Origin: Hybos culiciformis
Lineage: Eukaryota; Arthropoda; Insecta; Diptera; Hybotidae
Direction of reading: 5' to 3'
Assembly: GCA_964007475.1 (NCBI GenBank)
Contig: OZ023275.1
Location: 5,828,001 to 5,892,000, forward strand
Length of the DNA stretch: 64,000 nt
Shown here: in pieces, positions 50,701 through 61,500 of the stretch
Numbering within the stretch: position 1 is the first letter of the stretch
Layout: each line of letters opens with the position of its first letter
The notes under the pieces: generated by a model
Database searches by the model: none
Told to the model about the DNA's origin: nothing
What the model saw: only the letters and a program-made list of their open reading frames with translations
Program-made: the position numbers and the translations under genes

Positions 50701-53298
50701 TTGGTGTTGTGTACATAAAATATTAATGTTTACTTATTCTTATGCTAGCTGACATTTTTATTATGCTATTTTAATTGCTCTATGGTCGCAAATTCTTTAT
50801 ATCTTTTGCGTGGAAAATATCCATAAGCACAAATCGCACACGATCTACGAGAGTGACATAAAAAAAACCATTTCTTAGTTTCTACTACAATTGGATCATA
50901 AAATTAATAATCCTTCTCTTAAGTTCTTATCAGTATATGTATATGCCGTTGACATGCGATATAATTATCAAAAATGAAGATTAAAAACAGTACTCCAGAC
51001 GTTGCGCAAAAATCGCACTGCAGTGTAGTCTGGAAGAAAATTATGTGATACTTTACTATTCAGCATTCGATTTATGTAATATGCTAATAATTCGTAATAA
51101 TATTTTGATCTAAGCATTGCTAAGGATTGAATCCTCCTACATTTAGAATATCTATAGATAAATATAAAATATTCATATACACTTAACTGTTGCAATCAAA
51201 CAATGTATTTATTCATTTCTCTCTATATTCATTCTTTTAAAGACCATCAGATAGAATTATGAAAAAATTTTTGAATTATATATAATTTTCCATTCTTATT
51301 CAAATTCTAAAAAAAAAACAAAATAAAACATGTATTAAACAAAAGATAGAATGCATTAAAAAAAAAATTATTTTATAAAAAAAAATAACAAAAATGAAGG
51401 AAAATCGTTAAGCTTATTTTTATTATGTTTTCTCTGAAAAGCATATTTTTATTATTTTGTTTCTCATGTGATGTCATTGTCACAAAAAGGTGCATTATAT
51501 TTAAGCTGCCATAATTGATATCTAAAGTCCTTGAGTCAAAAAAAAAAAAAAACTAAGTTAAGGCTAATTTTTATATGCATGTTATCATCACATAAAAACA
51601 TAAATTTTACTTAAATGAATATGATGCCATGTTGTAATTATTGCCGACGAATTCATTCACTTTATGTTACAGCAAAAAAAAAAGAAAAACACTTGTTGTG
51701 TTGTAATTGTATGCAAATTTATTTGTACTAACTTCCTGACAATAATTAAGTGTAGTATTTTTAGACTTCTCAATCTTTTATGAGGTCTTTTAAATTTTTC
51801 GTTATACACTAACGTGATTAAATTTGTATGTTATATATTAAAAAGAATTTCAAATATGTAATAAAGTGTTAAAAGATATTTCTCAAAACGTCATTTTTTC
51901 TAGTAAACTTTGACGGAATTTTTATATATGTTTAGCTTATGTTTAGTTTATATTATAAATGTTTAGTTTATGTTCAATATATAAGTTTTCCAAAAAAAAA
52001 ACTTTTAAAATTAAAAGCTTAAATATTTTCTAGATGTTGCAAACTGTTGTTCCAGACTTTTGTGCCATATAATGACAAGTCCTTTAATATGACATTTATT
52101 ATTATACCAATTGTCACTTAGTTTTTTAATAGCTTCATACTTTTTCCTATTAAAAATTTTTTGCACACTTACATGCAGAGCTAGAAAATGTAAATATTTT
52201 TAAACAATTTTCTTTTAATTTGTTTAAAAAGGATCTTTATCTTTATTATTATTATCTAAATAAATATAAATAAAAAAATAGAGTAATTTTAAAATAAACA
52301 GGTTTCTTTTTGTAAATAAAATAATTCTGTCTGGAAAAACAGAAACCTTATTATTATTAGTTCCATTATTATTTTCTCCTTAATTCTATGTACCATTTTT
52401 CGTTTGCCCTTTCAATGAATATATAACAGCAATAATATGTTTAACTTTATATTATGTACATTTTCATTATACTTTATACATATTTTAGATAATAAGTTCT
52501 AAAATATGCAGATTGTTAAAAAACAAAAAAAAAAAATTCAAATTTTATTTAGTCTGACTTTTAACAAAAAAAAAATTAATATCAATGATAAAAAGTTATA
52601 TTTTAAGCTTCTTTCAAAATTTTCTAATGAAGGTTAAAAAAAGAATAGATTTTCCACAATGATAACGCTTCGTTATAAAAAAAAAAAAAAACAAACATAT
52701 AATAAAACATGAACTTATGTTATTACTAAAATTACATTATGTAACTTAAATTATAGTGAACCTGAACTATATGTGCGTAAACATTGTGGTTGTAAAATAA
52801 GAGTTCCTTTAAACATTTTTAATGATTTTTTAGTTGACATAATTTTGGAAGGGTTCTTGAAAAAAAAACATTGTTTTTATAATAGTCTGAAGAAGTTTAC
52901 TATAATACATAAATAAGTGTATGTTATTATTTATTTATTATTGTTTAAAAAAGCATTGCTTAAAAATTTTCAATGACTTAGATCTTAGAATAAGGAAAAA
53001 AAGAAGCGAAATAATTTTTTTTTACATGGCAACGAAGACAGAAGATATAATGATAATTATTTCAAAGAACCGAAACATTTATTTGAGGAAGTAATTTTTA
53101 ATTAGTGTTTTTCGGATGATCATTATTTTAGTCCTTTTTCCACTAAAAAATTTACAAACGTACCACATTTTTACTTTAAGTCTCCGTTCGTTTGTTACTT
53201 TTAAATCCTTATACTCCAACAAAGTATTTTGAACCACAAAAGAGCGATCGCGAAAGGTTTGAATGAAAAAAATTGTGCAATCTTGCTCAATTTCATTT
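47731..53298. other. AT-rich non-coding DNA, no gene recognised
   Basis: There are homopolymer-rich sequences and an (AT)n tract near 50586-50602. Overlapping frames on opposite strands at 49979-50267 and a 75-codon minus-strand frame at 50968-51195 (ending LRNVWSTVFNLHF) are less biased than average but match nothing I know. I saw no RNA gene or mobile element. Confidence 0.55.
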
Positions 53299-53307
53299 GT
53301 TTAAAAA

Positions 53308-54078
53308 GGCACTCCGAAATAATTTATACGGACATAATTTATACGAGAAAAACGACATTGTTCATACGATAAATAATGTCGTTTGAAAGCGACATTATTT
53401 ATACAAAAAAGAAACGACATTATTCATACGATAAAAAATGGCGTTTTTTTTCTGTATAAATAATGTCGCTTTTAAAACGACATTATTTATCGTATGAACA
53501 ATGTCGTTTTTTTATTGTATGAATAATGTCATTTTTAAAACGACACTATATATCGTATGTGAGTAAAAAAAAAAAATATTTGTGAGGTAGACACACAGGG
53601 AAAGGGGGGCAGTAGGGCGGCGGGCGGGCGGTTGGTCAGTGACCAACCACCCGCCCGCCGCCCTGCTGCCCTTCCTTCCCGAGTGAACCTCACAATATCT
53701 CCGATAAAATTTTGTGAGGTAATCAAAAGGGGAAGGGGGGCAGCAGGGCGGCGGGCGGGCGGTTGGTCAGTGGGATTTGCGGCGGTTATGTCAGTTCACC
53801 TACATTGTGTACGGCCAACATTCGTGTTTACTCACATACGATAAATAGTGTCGTTTTAAAAATGACATTATTCATACGATCAAAAAACGACTTTATTCAT
53901 GTAGAAATGATGTCGTTTACAAAAAAAAAACGACTTTATTCATATGGTAAATAATGTCGTTTTAAAAGCGACATTATTTATACGAAAAAAACGACTTTAT
54001 TACATAATTCATTTGTATGGTAGGAATAATGTCGTTTTTTCGTATAAATTATGACCGTATAAATTATTTCGGGACCCC
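53308..54078. mobile_element. Complete 771-bp non-autonomous DNA transposon with 9-bp target duplication
   Basis: The element is flanked by GTTTAAAAA on both sides (53299-53307 and 54079-54087). Its ends are inverted repeats sharing CCGAAATAATTTATACGG and then CATAATTTATACGA, nearly perfect over the innermost 40 bp of the termini. Internally, about a dozen copies of an 18-bp motif (ACGACATTATTTATACGA or its complement) alternate in orientation. The centre (53580-53790) is GC-rich. A 9-bp duplication suits Mutator-like elements; if the true duplication is the 8-bp TTTAAAAA, hAT or P-type elements are possible. There is no transposase. The small open frames inside are artefacts. Confidence 0.9.
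53582..53772. repeat. G-rich core: three alternating copies of a 58-bp unit
   Basis: The unit runs from TGTGAGGT through a G-rich section (GGGCGGCGGGCGGGCGG) to GGTTGGTCA. It occurs at 53582-53641 (plus), 53641-53696 (minus) and 53714-53772 (plus). The first two form a palindrome meeting at GGTTGGTCAGTGACCAACC. The G runs (six, three, three, three, with loops of 5, 4 and 1) satisfy the usual G-quadruplex pattern. Confidence 0.9.
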
Positions 54079-54087
54079 GTTTAAAAA

Positions 54088-54765
54088 TTGTTAAATTTTT
54101 TGAAATTAATTTATATGTCTAATGTCTACATTTTGCAATTTGCATTGCTTATGTTATTTTTATAATTATCATTTTGGAAATTATACAGTTCTATATAGAT
54201 TTTGGGCGGTAAAAATTATTTTGTTTTATTAAAATTTTTTAATCAAAACTAGAAAAACAAAGAAGAAATTTCGAAAGAAATAATAAATATTTTTCAAATT
54301 ATGTATTTTTATTACCATTAATCCCGTCCTTGAAGTGCCACGAAACAGATAATTAAATATTGGTAAACTATTTTATTTATTTTTAATCATTGGAAGGATG
54401 TAGAGATATATATGAATTTTTGTTTTAGTTTTTAGGTTAGAAACGAATATCAATTTGTTATAAAACCTTATTTACCACATTTTTGTTAGACCTCTTTTTT
54501 GTCCTGCCTCAGTAATGTTGTAAAAAAAATGCAAATCTGTGAAAAATTTAAAATTCACACCAAACTGACAATTTTTTTTAATATGCAATAAAAATTGTTT
54601 TATTGAGTTTCCATTCTGTTCATCATGTCTAAATCATGAAAACATCATAAAATTTTAATTAAGCTTTTTTGACGGCCATAATATATTAAAAAACATACAT
54701 TTTCTTTTAATATTTTTTTTCACAAATTTGCATAACTTTTAAAAAAAAATAAATATGTATTTTGT
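54088..54765. other. AT-rich non-coding DNA, nothing recognised
   Basis: This is AT-rich flank between two repeats, with no open frame or fold of note. Confidence 0.6.
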
Positions 54766-55080
54766 TATAGTAGATTACAATACATGTTATGAAAATTTGT
54801 TATTCTTGCGAGTTGTGTATACACACAAACACATAGACACGAGTCGTATTTCTATCACGAGACCAAAGGTCGAGTGATATAATATTGACGAGTGTCTATG
54901 TGTTTGTGTGTACACACAACGAGCTGTATAACAAATTTGATTAACATGTATTGTATACTGCTTTAATGTGCATGTGAGAGGGAGTTCAAAACAATACATT
55001 TACAATGAAAAAAATAAACAAAAAAGTTCAAAATGAAGCAAGGAAATAAAATTTAATTAATACGGAAGTAAATTTATTTC
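54766..55080. repeat. Palindromic repeat family, copy 4 (truncated tail)
   Basis: The copy starts TATAGTAGATTAC, as in copy 3. The palindrome (54771-54960) is the best preserved of the family. The tail begins TTTAATGTGCATGTGAGAGG but fades out after about 100 bp without the inverted far end. The 70-codon minus-strand frame is a by-product. Confidence 0.85.
54771..54960. repeat. Long palindrome in copy 4, best-preserved stem
   Basis: The inner arms read ACACACAAACACATAGACAC on the left and identically on the complement of the right arm, extending to GTTGTGT at the base. The apex is TATCACGAGACC and GGTCGAGTGATA around AAA. The outer arms carry ACATGTTA and ATTTGTTAT. Confidence 0.88.
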
Positions 55081-55109
55081 TCGAATTGAAACCGGATGAT
55101 TTAAGATCA

Positions 55110-55250
55110 GCTAATTCCTAAAATATTAAAAAAAAATTATTAATTTTTCCAAAAAAAATTATTCATTTTCTTTTTTGCAAAAAAAAAAATCGAATAATTT
55201 TTTTTTAGAAAAATTACTAATTTTTTTTTTATTATTTTAGGAACTAATGG
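55110..55250. repeat. AT-rich inverted repeat, arms about 60 bp
   Basis: The left arm (TAATTCCTAAAATATT onward) and the complement of the right arm (TAGTTCCTAAAATAAT onward) align along about 60 bp with a handful of mismatches, separated by about 15 bp. A second, weaker inverted pair (TTTTATTTTTAATTAT against ATAATTAAAAATAAAA) follows at about 55265-55345. Confidence 0.75.
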
Positions 55251-55639
55251 TCTTCTTAAATTTTATTTAATTTTATTTTTAATTATTAAAAAAAATAATA
55301 ATAATTTTATAATTTTTTTTTTTTATAATTAAAAATAAAATCAAATAATAATTATATAATTATAATTTATATTTACAATAAATAATCTCCTTGTTGCTGC
55401 CATTTTCCTCGTTTGTTGATAAAAGAAAAAAAAATTCTTACTTGACATTTGACAATTGACAGCAAACTTTATAATGACAACAAAGATATTTTCAGGCTTA
55501 CTATTGTTCTATTTTTATTCATTTTGTTTTTTTGAATAAAAATAAGTGCAATTTTTGATGTGTGGTTTAAATTTTTGTACTAAAACCACACTCGTTTAGA
55601 AATTTAGTAGTAGAGGTTCGAAGATCCTTTAAAAATAGT

Positions 55640-56120
55640 AGATTGAAACACATGTTAATAAAATTCATCGACTGATCGACTGGCCGCTTTTTAGAAAAAA
55701 AAAATAGCCGCGTATTTTTTTATTGGTTCTTTTTTTTTTTTTGTTTCCTCAGAGGGAAAATATAGATTAGCTCAGAGGGAAAATATAGATTTTTAGCATT
55801 ATAAACTAAGCTTTGTTTGACATTGATTTGATGCATGTGAGAGGTATACATTTGCAATTTTTTTTTTTTTTTTTTGGTATTTGTCTGTTTGAAATATTGT
55901 GAGTGTGAGTGATATTATTTTTGTTTATAGTATTACGCAGTTCAAAATGAAGAATGTAAATACAATATAGCGCAATGTAAATACAATTTACATCACAGGG
56001 AAATGTAAATACAATTCACATTCCTCTATAATTGCATGTGTATTGATGCATGTAATGGAGCATTTACCGAGCTAAATTTGCGAATTTAAATACAACTTAC
56101 CGAAGCCATCCGCATTGAAA
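55640..56120. repeat. Palindromic repeat family, copy 5 (palindrome lost)
   Basis: The copy starts TAGTAGATTGAAACACATGT, as in copies 3 and 4. The palindrome core is then replaced by unrelated sequence containing a 23-bp tandem duplication of CTCAGAGGGAAAATATAGAT (55748 and 55771). The tail resumes at GATGCATGTGAGAGG (about 55831) and ends ACTTACCGAAGCCATCCGCATT. It includes three spaced copies of AATGTAAATACAAT, and TGCATGTGTATTGATGCATG as in copies 1 to 3. Confidence 0.75.
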
Positions 56121-58362
56121 ACATTTTCCAAGTTGTTTATTTTTTTTTTGCTCTGGAATATTTTTGCAAAATTTGAAAATAAAAAAAGAAGAAAAAAAAA
56201 ATATTATGTTTTCATTTTTTTGTAATTATATGCTAGAGTGAGCATATAATTGATTACATGTGTCCTTTTTTTTTGCTTTTACTTATGAATAATTCTTTTT
56301 TTCGTCGTTTTCGTGATATACATACGTATACTTTTGGTAATTTATTTTCTTTGAGAAAAGAAAAAAATAAATCTAAAAGGTTGGCATCACTCGAAATAAT
56401 ATTCAAATTTTAATTAATTTATTTGGAAAAATTTTTTAATTTTAAAAATGAATTGTGAGAGTTTCTCAAAGTATATAGGTATAAAAATTTACGAATGGCA
56501 ATTTATATAGGTTGATTTTCTGTTCGTCTAGAATTTGATTTTAAATTAATTTTATTTTTATACACATTTCTAATAAAAAAGTAATAACTATAAAATGTTA
56601 TCCACAAAATTAAAATAATGATTTCCCCGATTTATCGTTCTCTAACTCGGCATTGGTACAGTTTACTTTAAAAACGATTAAAGAGATATGGAAAATGCTT
56701 TAATTTTTTCTATCATTATCATTTGTAATAATTTTTAAATTTTAATATTTCGAATTTAGTGGAAATCGTGACTAAAGATTATGTTTGGCTTTCTATAGTT
56801 TTCACAAATTGGAACGAGAAATCAGGCATTTCGATGAAATTAAAATAAGGTTCAAAATAGAGTTACCTCTATTTCCTGGAAATTAAAAGCTCCAACATCA
56901 TTTATTTGAAAACAAACTTTTTTTTTTCGTAGTATAAATTGTGTATATTTCATAGTTATGTATACATTCATACTGTATGTACGTGATTTCTCATTTTCTA
57001 AATTTAAAAGCTTTTTTTTTTTTGTTGTTTTTTTTATTCAGATTGAAAACTGTTCAAGGAAAATTATAAATTCAAAAGTATTAACACTTTAATATTTTAA
57101 CACCTTTTGAAATTCAATCTTAAATGTATATTTAACTAAAAAATTGTGATAACAATTTGAAATTTAAGCTCCCTAGGCATTCAACCGTAAAAAAAAAAAA
57201 TAAAATAAATAAATAAATAAAGATTTCTGCTTCTGTGCGAAATTGATTTGGGAAGCTTTGTGGTTTTTTATTTCAATGTATGAATATTATGCTTAGGTAT
57301 ATATATGTATATATATGTAAACAAATTATTTTCAATTTTAACTCATAATACTATGTGGTTATTGATTGCTTCAAAATTTAAATTATTTGTTTATGGTGAA
57401 AAATTGGATAAGTAAAGTGTGTTTGAATATGGGTAGTTCCACGGAAACTGGCGGAAAACTAAATAAAAATTGTAAAAAAAAAAATTGTTTTTGAGACTTA
57501 AATCAGTATTTGTTAGATGCTTCAGATAATTTCGAACTTATTCTCAAAGAGAAGTATACCGCATTTTTCGATTTATCAAAGAATTTCTACCGAAAATTCA
57601 TTCCCGTGTAAGCAAACGAACCACGGGAAGGACACCACGGTAATGACAAAAAAGCTGTTTTTCCTTAATTTATTGGAAAAATTTCGAAATATTTAAAATT
57701 CTTAATCAATCAAATTAAAATAAAAATAAAATTGATTAAAAAATATTTTTTAAAATATTTTTCAATTAAAAAAGCACTTACCATGGTAATGACAAAATAG
57801 GTGTGAATTATACAAAATTTTGAAATAACTGTTCACTACCGGTTTGTTTTACTCGATTTAAATATCACAACTAATAATATCAAGAAAAAATGTATTTACT
57901 TAGCCAACTGAAATCGTGATTTTAAATTTTATTAATTGTATTCATTTTTTTTCATGTAATTCGCAAAAGGTTTGAAATTCTTACTGACGCGGTAACACTA
58001 ATAAAATATTAGAAAAAACCAATGAGAACTGTACTTCCTCAACTTTTTTTAAATTTTAGAGAGCCTTTTACATATTATTTTTTTAATAATAAAATTTGTG
58101 AAGTATTTATTGAACATTAAAATAACGAATTTTAGTTTTTAATACGAACCAATTACTTAGTAACAAAATCAGTCTTTATGCTGCAATTTTTGCTAATAAC
58201 AGTAAATATTTCATATAATGTATTTTCAAGATTAAAATTTATTTAAGTTTCATTGCAAATTTCGTTAGTGCAATTTGTTTACTGATTAAGTCTATTAGAA
58301 TGAATAAATTTTGTTTCTTTTGTTTTCTTATAAAATTGTTTTAAATGTTTTACAATAATTAG
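56121..58362. other. AT-rich DNA with a small perfect hairpin
   Basis: Mostly AT-rich and featureless. Between 57430 and 57810 the composition is more balanced, with the motif GGTAATGACAAAA present twice (57640 and 57785). A perfect 8-bp hairpin lies at 57601-57629 (TTCCCGTG and CACGGGAA around 13 bases). This may be a degraded repeat; no gene is recognisable. Confidence 0.5.
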
Positions 58363-58560
58363 GTTTCGTAGACCGAACATTTTAGGTACGCATCTATGAA
58401 TTTTTAATACGAACTTATACTAATTTGGGTCTCGTTTTACGGATATTTTTATTCACTGGAACGTGTCTATTTATTTTCAATAGAATCTCGTACTAATATT
58501 TGATATACGATCAATTTTATAGAACGCATCGTGTTCGTAAAGCGGGAGATTGATGTATAT
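58363..58560. repeat. Possible degraded mariner/pogo-type MITE
   Basis: This short block is richer in ACGA/TCGT motifs than its surroundings (TTTCGTAGACCGAACA, CTCGTTTTACGGATA, CGTGTTCGTAAAGCGGGAG). Read from the right on the minus strand it begins CTCCCGCTTTACGAACACGA, which resembles Tigger/pogo-type termini. The ends are only weakly inverted copies of each other and no TA duplication is certain. The call is tentative. Confidence 0.3.
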
Positions 58561-61500
58561 ATTTATACCGTGTGTACCTATATCCTATTATTCTTCTTCA
58601 AAAAAAAAATCCCAAATATTTTCTTTTCTAATGAAAACTTTTGTTTTAACTTAAAAACAAAATTCATTGAGTGTAAAAAAGGATATTTTGATTATTTAAA
58701 AAAAAAGTAGAAAATTCTTGATTTTCTTTTTTTCTTATTTTCTTTTTTTTTTGCTGAAATTTCAGTAAGTTTTTACCTAATCATTTTAACCTTAAAATAT
58801 ATACCTACCTAGATATATAAAATATTTTCTTTTTTTTTGTACTAAAATGAAAATTTAATATTTAGCTGTTTTTGTTTCCCCTCGTTTTAATTTTGTGTTG
58901 ATGACAAAAACGTATTCTTAATTTTTGTTCCTTGTTATTCAAAATTCAAATGTTTTTCTACCTTTTAAATTAGGTTTTTTTTTTTTCTTTCGATGAAAAC
59001 AAAAATCACAAAAATAGGTAGCTATGTATTTTCTTTTTTTTTCAAGAATAATAATGTTAAAAAAAAACCTTCCAAATCATTTGAAATTCAGGTTAATGGA
59101 AATGAAATATATTCATATTATTTTGTATATACCTGCAGTATTCCTTTTATCTGAAAATGATAATAATAAAAACCGGCTGTGACCGGCGGTCCCATTTATT
59201 AAGGGAAAAAGTAAATTTAACGTGATTTGAATTTACTAAATATAACAAATTTATTTTTTAATCATTGAAAATGTAAAGCAGAAGACGTGAAACTTTTGAC
59301 TTTTTTTTTATTAATTAATTTTATAGATGAAACGATATTTAAAATAATTTTATTGGTGACTCATGTTAATAATATAGGTTTCTTCTTCCCTGAAGAAAAT
59401 AATTGGCAAAACAGTGAGAGATAAATATTTTGTTATAAGTGACTTCAGAACAATAAAATTCTAAACAACTTTTTCGACTATTTGTATAGGTCGTACTCTT
59501 GAGTTTGATTTGTCAGGGTCAGGATCACATATTTTCCAGATTCAAGATTCAGTTTAACTTTTTCGTGTTTCGGAAAATATTATTCTACAATGATGTAGGT
59601 TTAAGTTTTGAGCTCTTAATAAAGGAATTTAAAAAAAAAAAAGTGTTAAAAACTAAAAGAGAAATATCTAAAAAAGTGTAGAATTATTTTATGTTCAGTT
59701 AATTGACCGTATTATTGTGAAAAATATTTTACTAACCTTAGAAAAGTCTAATTTATTATTTTTGTTTTTTTTTGCACCTTCGAACCATTGAAAATATTTT
59801 TCCAATTAATATTTTTTTTCCTGCTTCTCCTACATTACCACTATTAAAATAGTACAAACGAAAAAAAAAACGAAAAATAAATTTTAGTATATAAATTGAA
59901 TATTTTTTGCATTGACAGGGAATTTTTTGCATTGAAAAATAATATTTATAAAAGAGAAAAAAAATAATAAAATTTCAACAGATGCATGCATGTCTTTATT
60001 ATTTGTTTTTAAGTTTTTATTTTTTTATTTTTATATTAAATGATAGTTTTGTTTCTAATGAAAGAAAATGTTAATATTCTATGCGCTTGAAATAAAAAAT
60101 TGCACGATTTTGCAGATAAAAACCATAATAAATTGCAATGACTTCTCCATCCCAAAATGAAAAAAAAAAAATAAAATTAAAAAAAAGGTGTTGGCTTTTG
60201 AGAATTTTTTCCATATGGTTAGGGTTACCAACATTTGATGAGTACTTGCCTTAAGAATTATTAAAATACATAAATTACAAACAAAAAACAAAATAAGTTT
60301 CTTCAAAACTTTTTCTTAAAATATAACAAAAACATAAAAATAATGAGAAATTAATTTTTCTTAAAATGTAACATAAAAACTAATTAGGATTCTTCATAAC
60401 TCTTGAATTAATATTGTACTAGTAGAAAATATATTTTTTTACTAAAATTATACTTTTTATCACTCTTCGCTGTTTTTAATAATAATTTTTATTCAGGGTG
60501 AGCTAGATAAATAAGAAAACGGTTGCAGTCCATTTCAAAATTAATCCTAATTAACTCTGCTTTAACGAATTCGACTTTTATTCTGTTTCTATCATTTCTC
60601 CACGTTGATTTCATTGTAGCAAAAATATGCTTTGTAAATTTGTAGTTAGATTATTTAAACTAGATTGCTACAGCAGCTTGAGAAAAGTCAATTTCTAGGA
60701 TTTTTACAGATTTTTTGGCATTACTTGAGCAATTACTAGTAAAATTGGAGAAATCTTCCTTAAACTGGAGTCTCAAGTCCAAAAAGATACTGTTGACAAC
60801 TATATGTATAAATTTTCTTATATAACAAAATTATTTTCACTATAAATTTGTTCATAAATTTAAACCTTGTGTTTTATGTTGAAAATATAAAATATTTCCT
60901 TATATTTTGGTATATCTCGTTTTTTTTGAAACTTTTGAACTGCTTTTTAAAGGAATGAAGAAGTTTTTGTAAAAAGCGGTAGAGATCTGATTCCCACATA
61001 AATAATGCGGTGATTTTATAATAAAAAAAATTGTTCTTCGTAATTTGTGAAAACTGATGATGGCTTAATTTTTAGTGTGTCGAAGCAAAAAAATAAAAAT
61101 TGAACAACATAAATTTGGATTTTTTTTTTGCATGTAGATTGGTAATTGTTTTTTTACTCGATAAATTCTCATTTTTTGTTAATTTTTTTATTTATATCCG
61201 CAGTTTTTTTTTGCCAATGCAATTTATAATAATTAAAAAAAAAGTGGGCTTATTTGCATTTTGATTTCATTACATTATGTGTACAAAAAATGGTACATAA
61301 TAATTCATTTCAATTTTTAAAAATTGCATCCATTCCATGTTTATGTTTCAAATAATAAGAGTGAAACATAATATAATTTATATTTTAAACAAAGTTTTGT
61401 ACTAAGTTCGTTGCTTTAAGTAGGTATATAAAAATCGTTTGAACTTATAACAGATAATTGAAACTTTTGTTTTTCGAAAAAAACATTTTCATTAAAATTT

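Noticed and set aside
53535..53954. Proline/alanine/arginine-rich small proteins on both strands
   Set aside because: These frames run through the GC-rich core of the non-autonomous transposon and are explained by base composition and by inverted copies of one unit.
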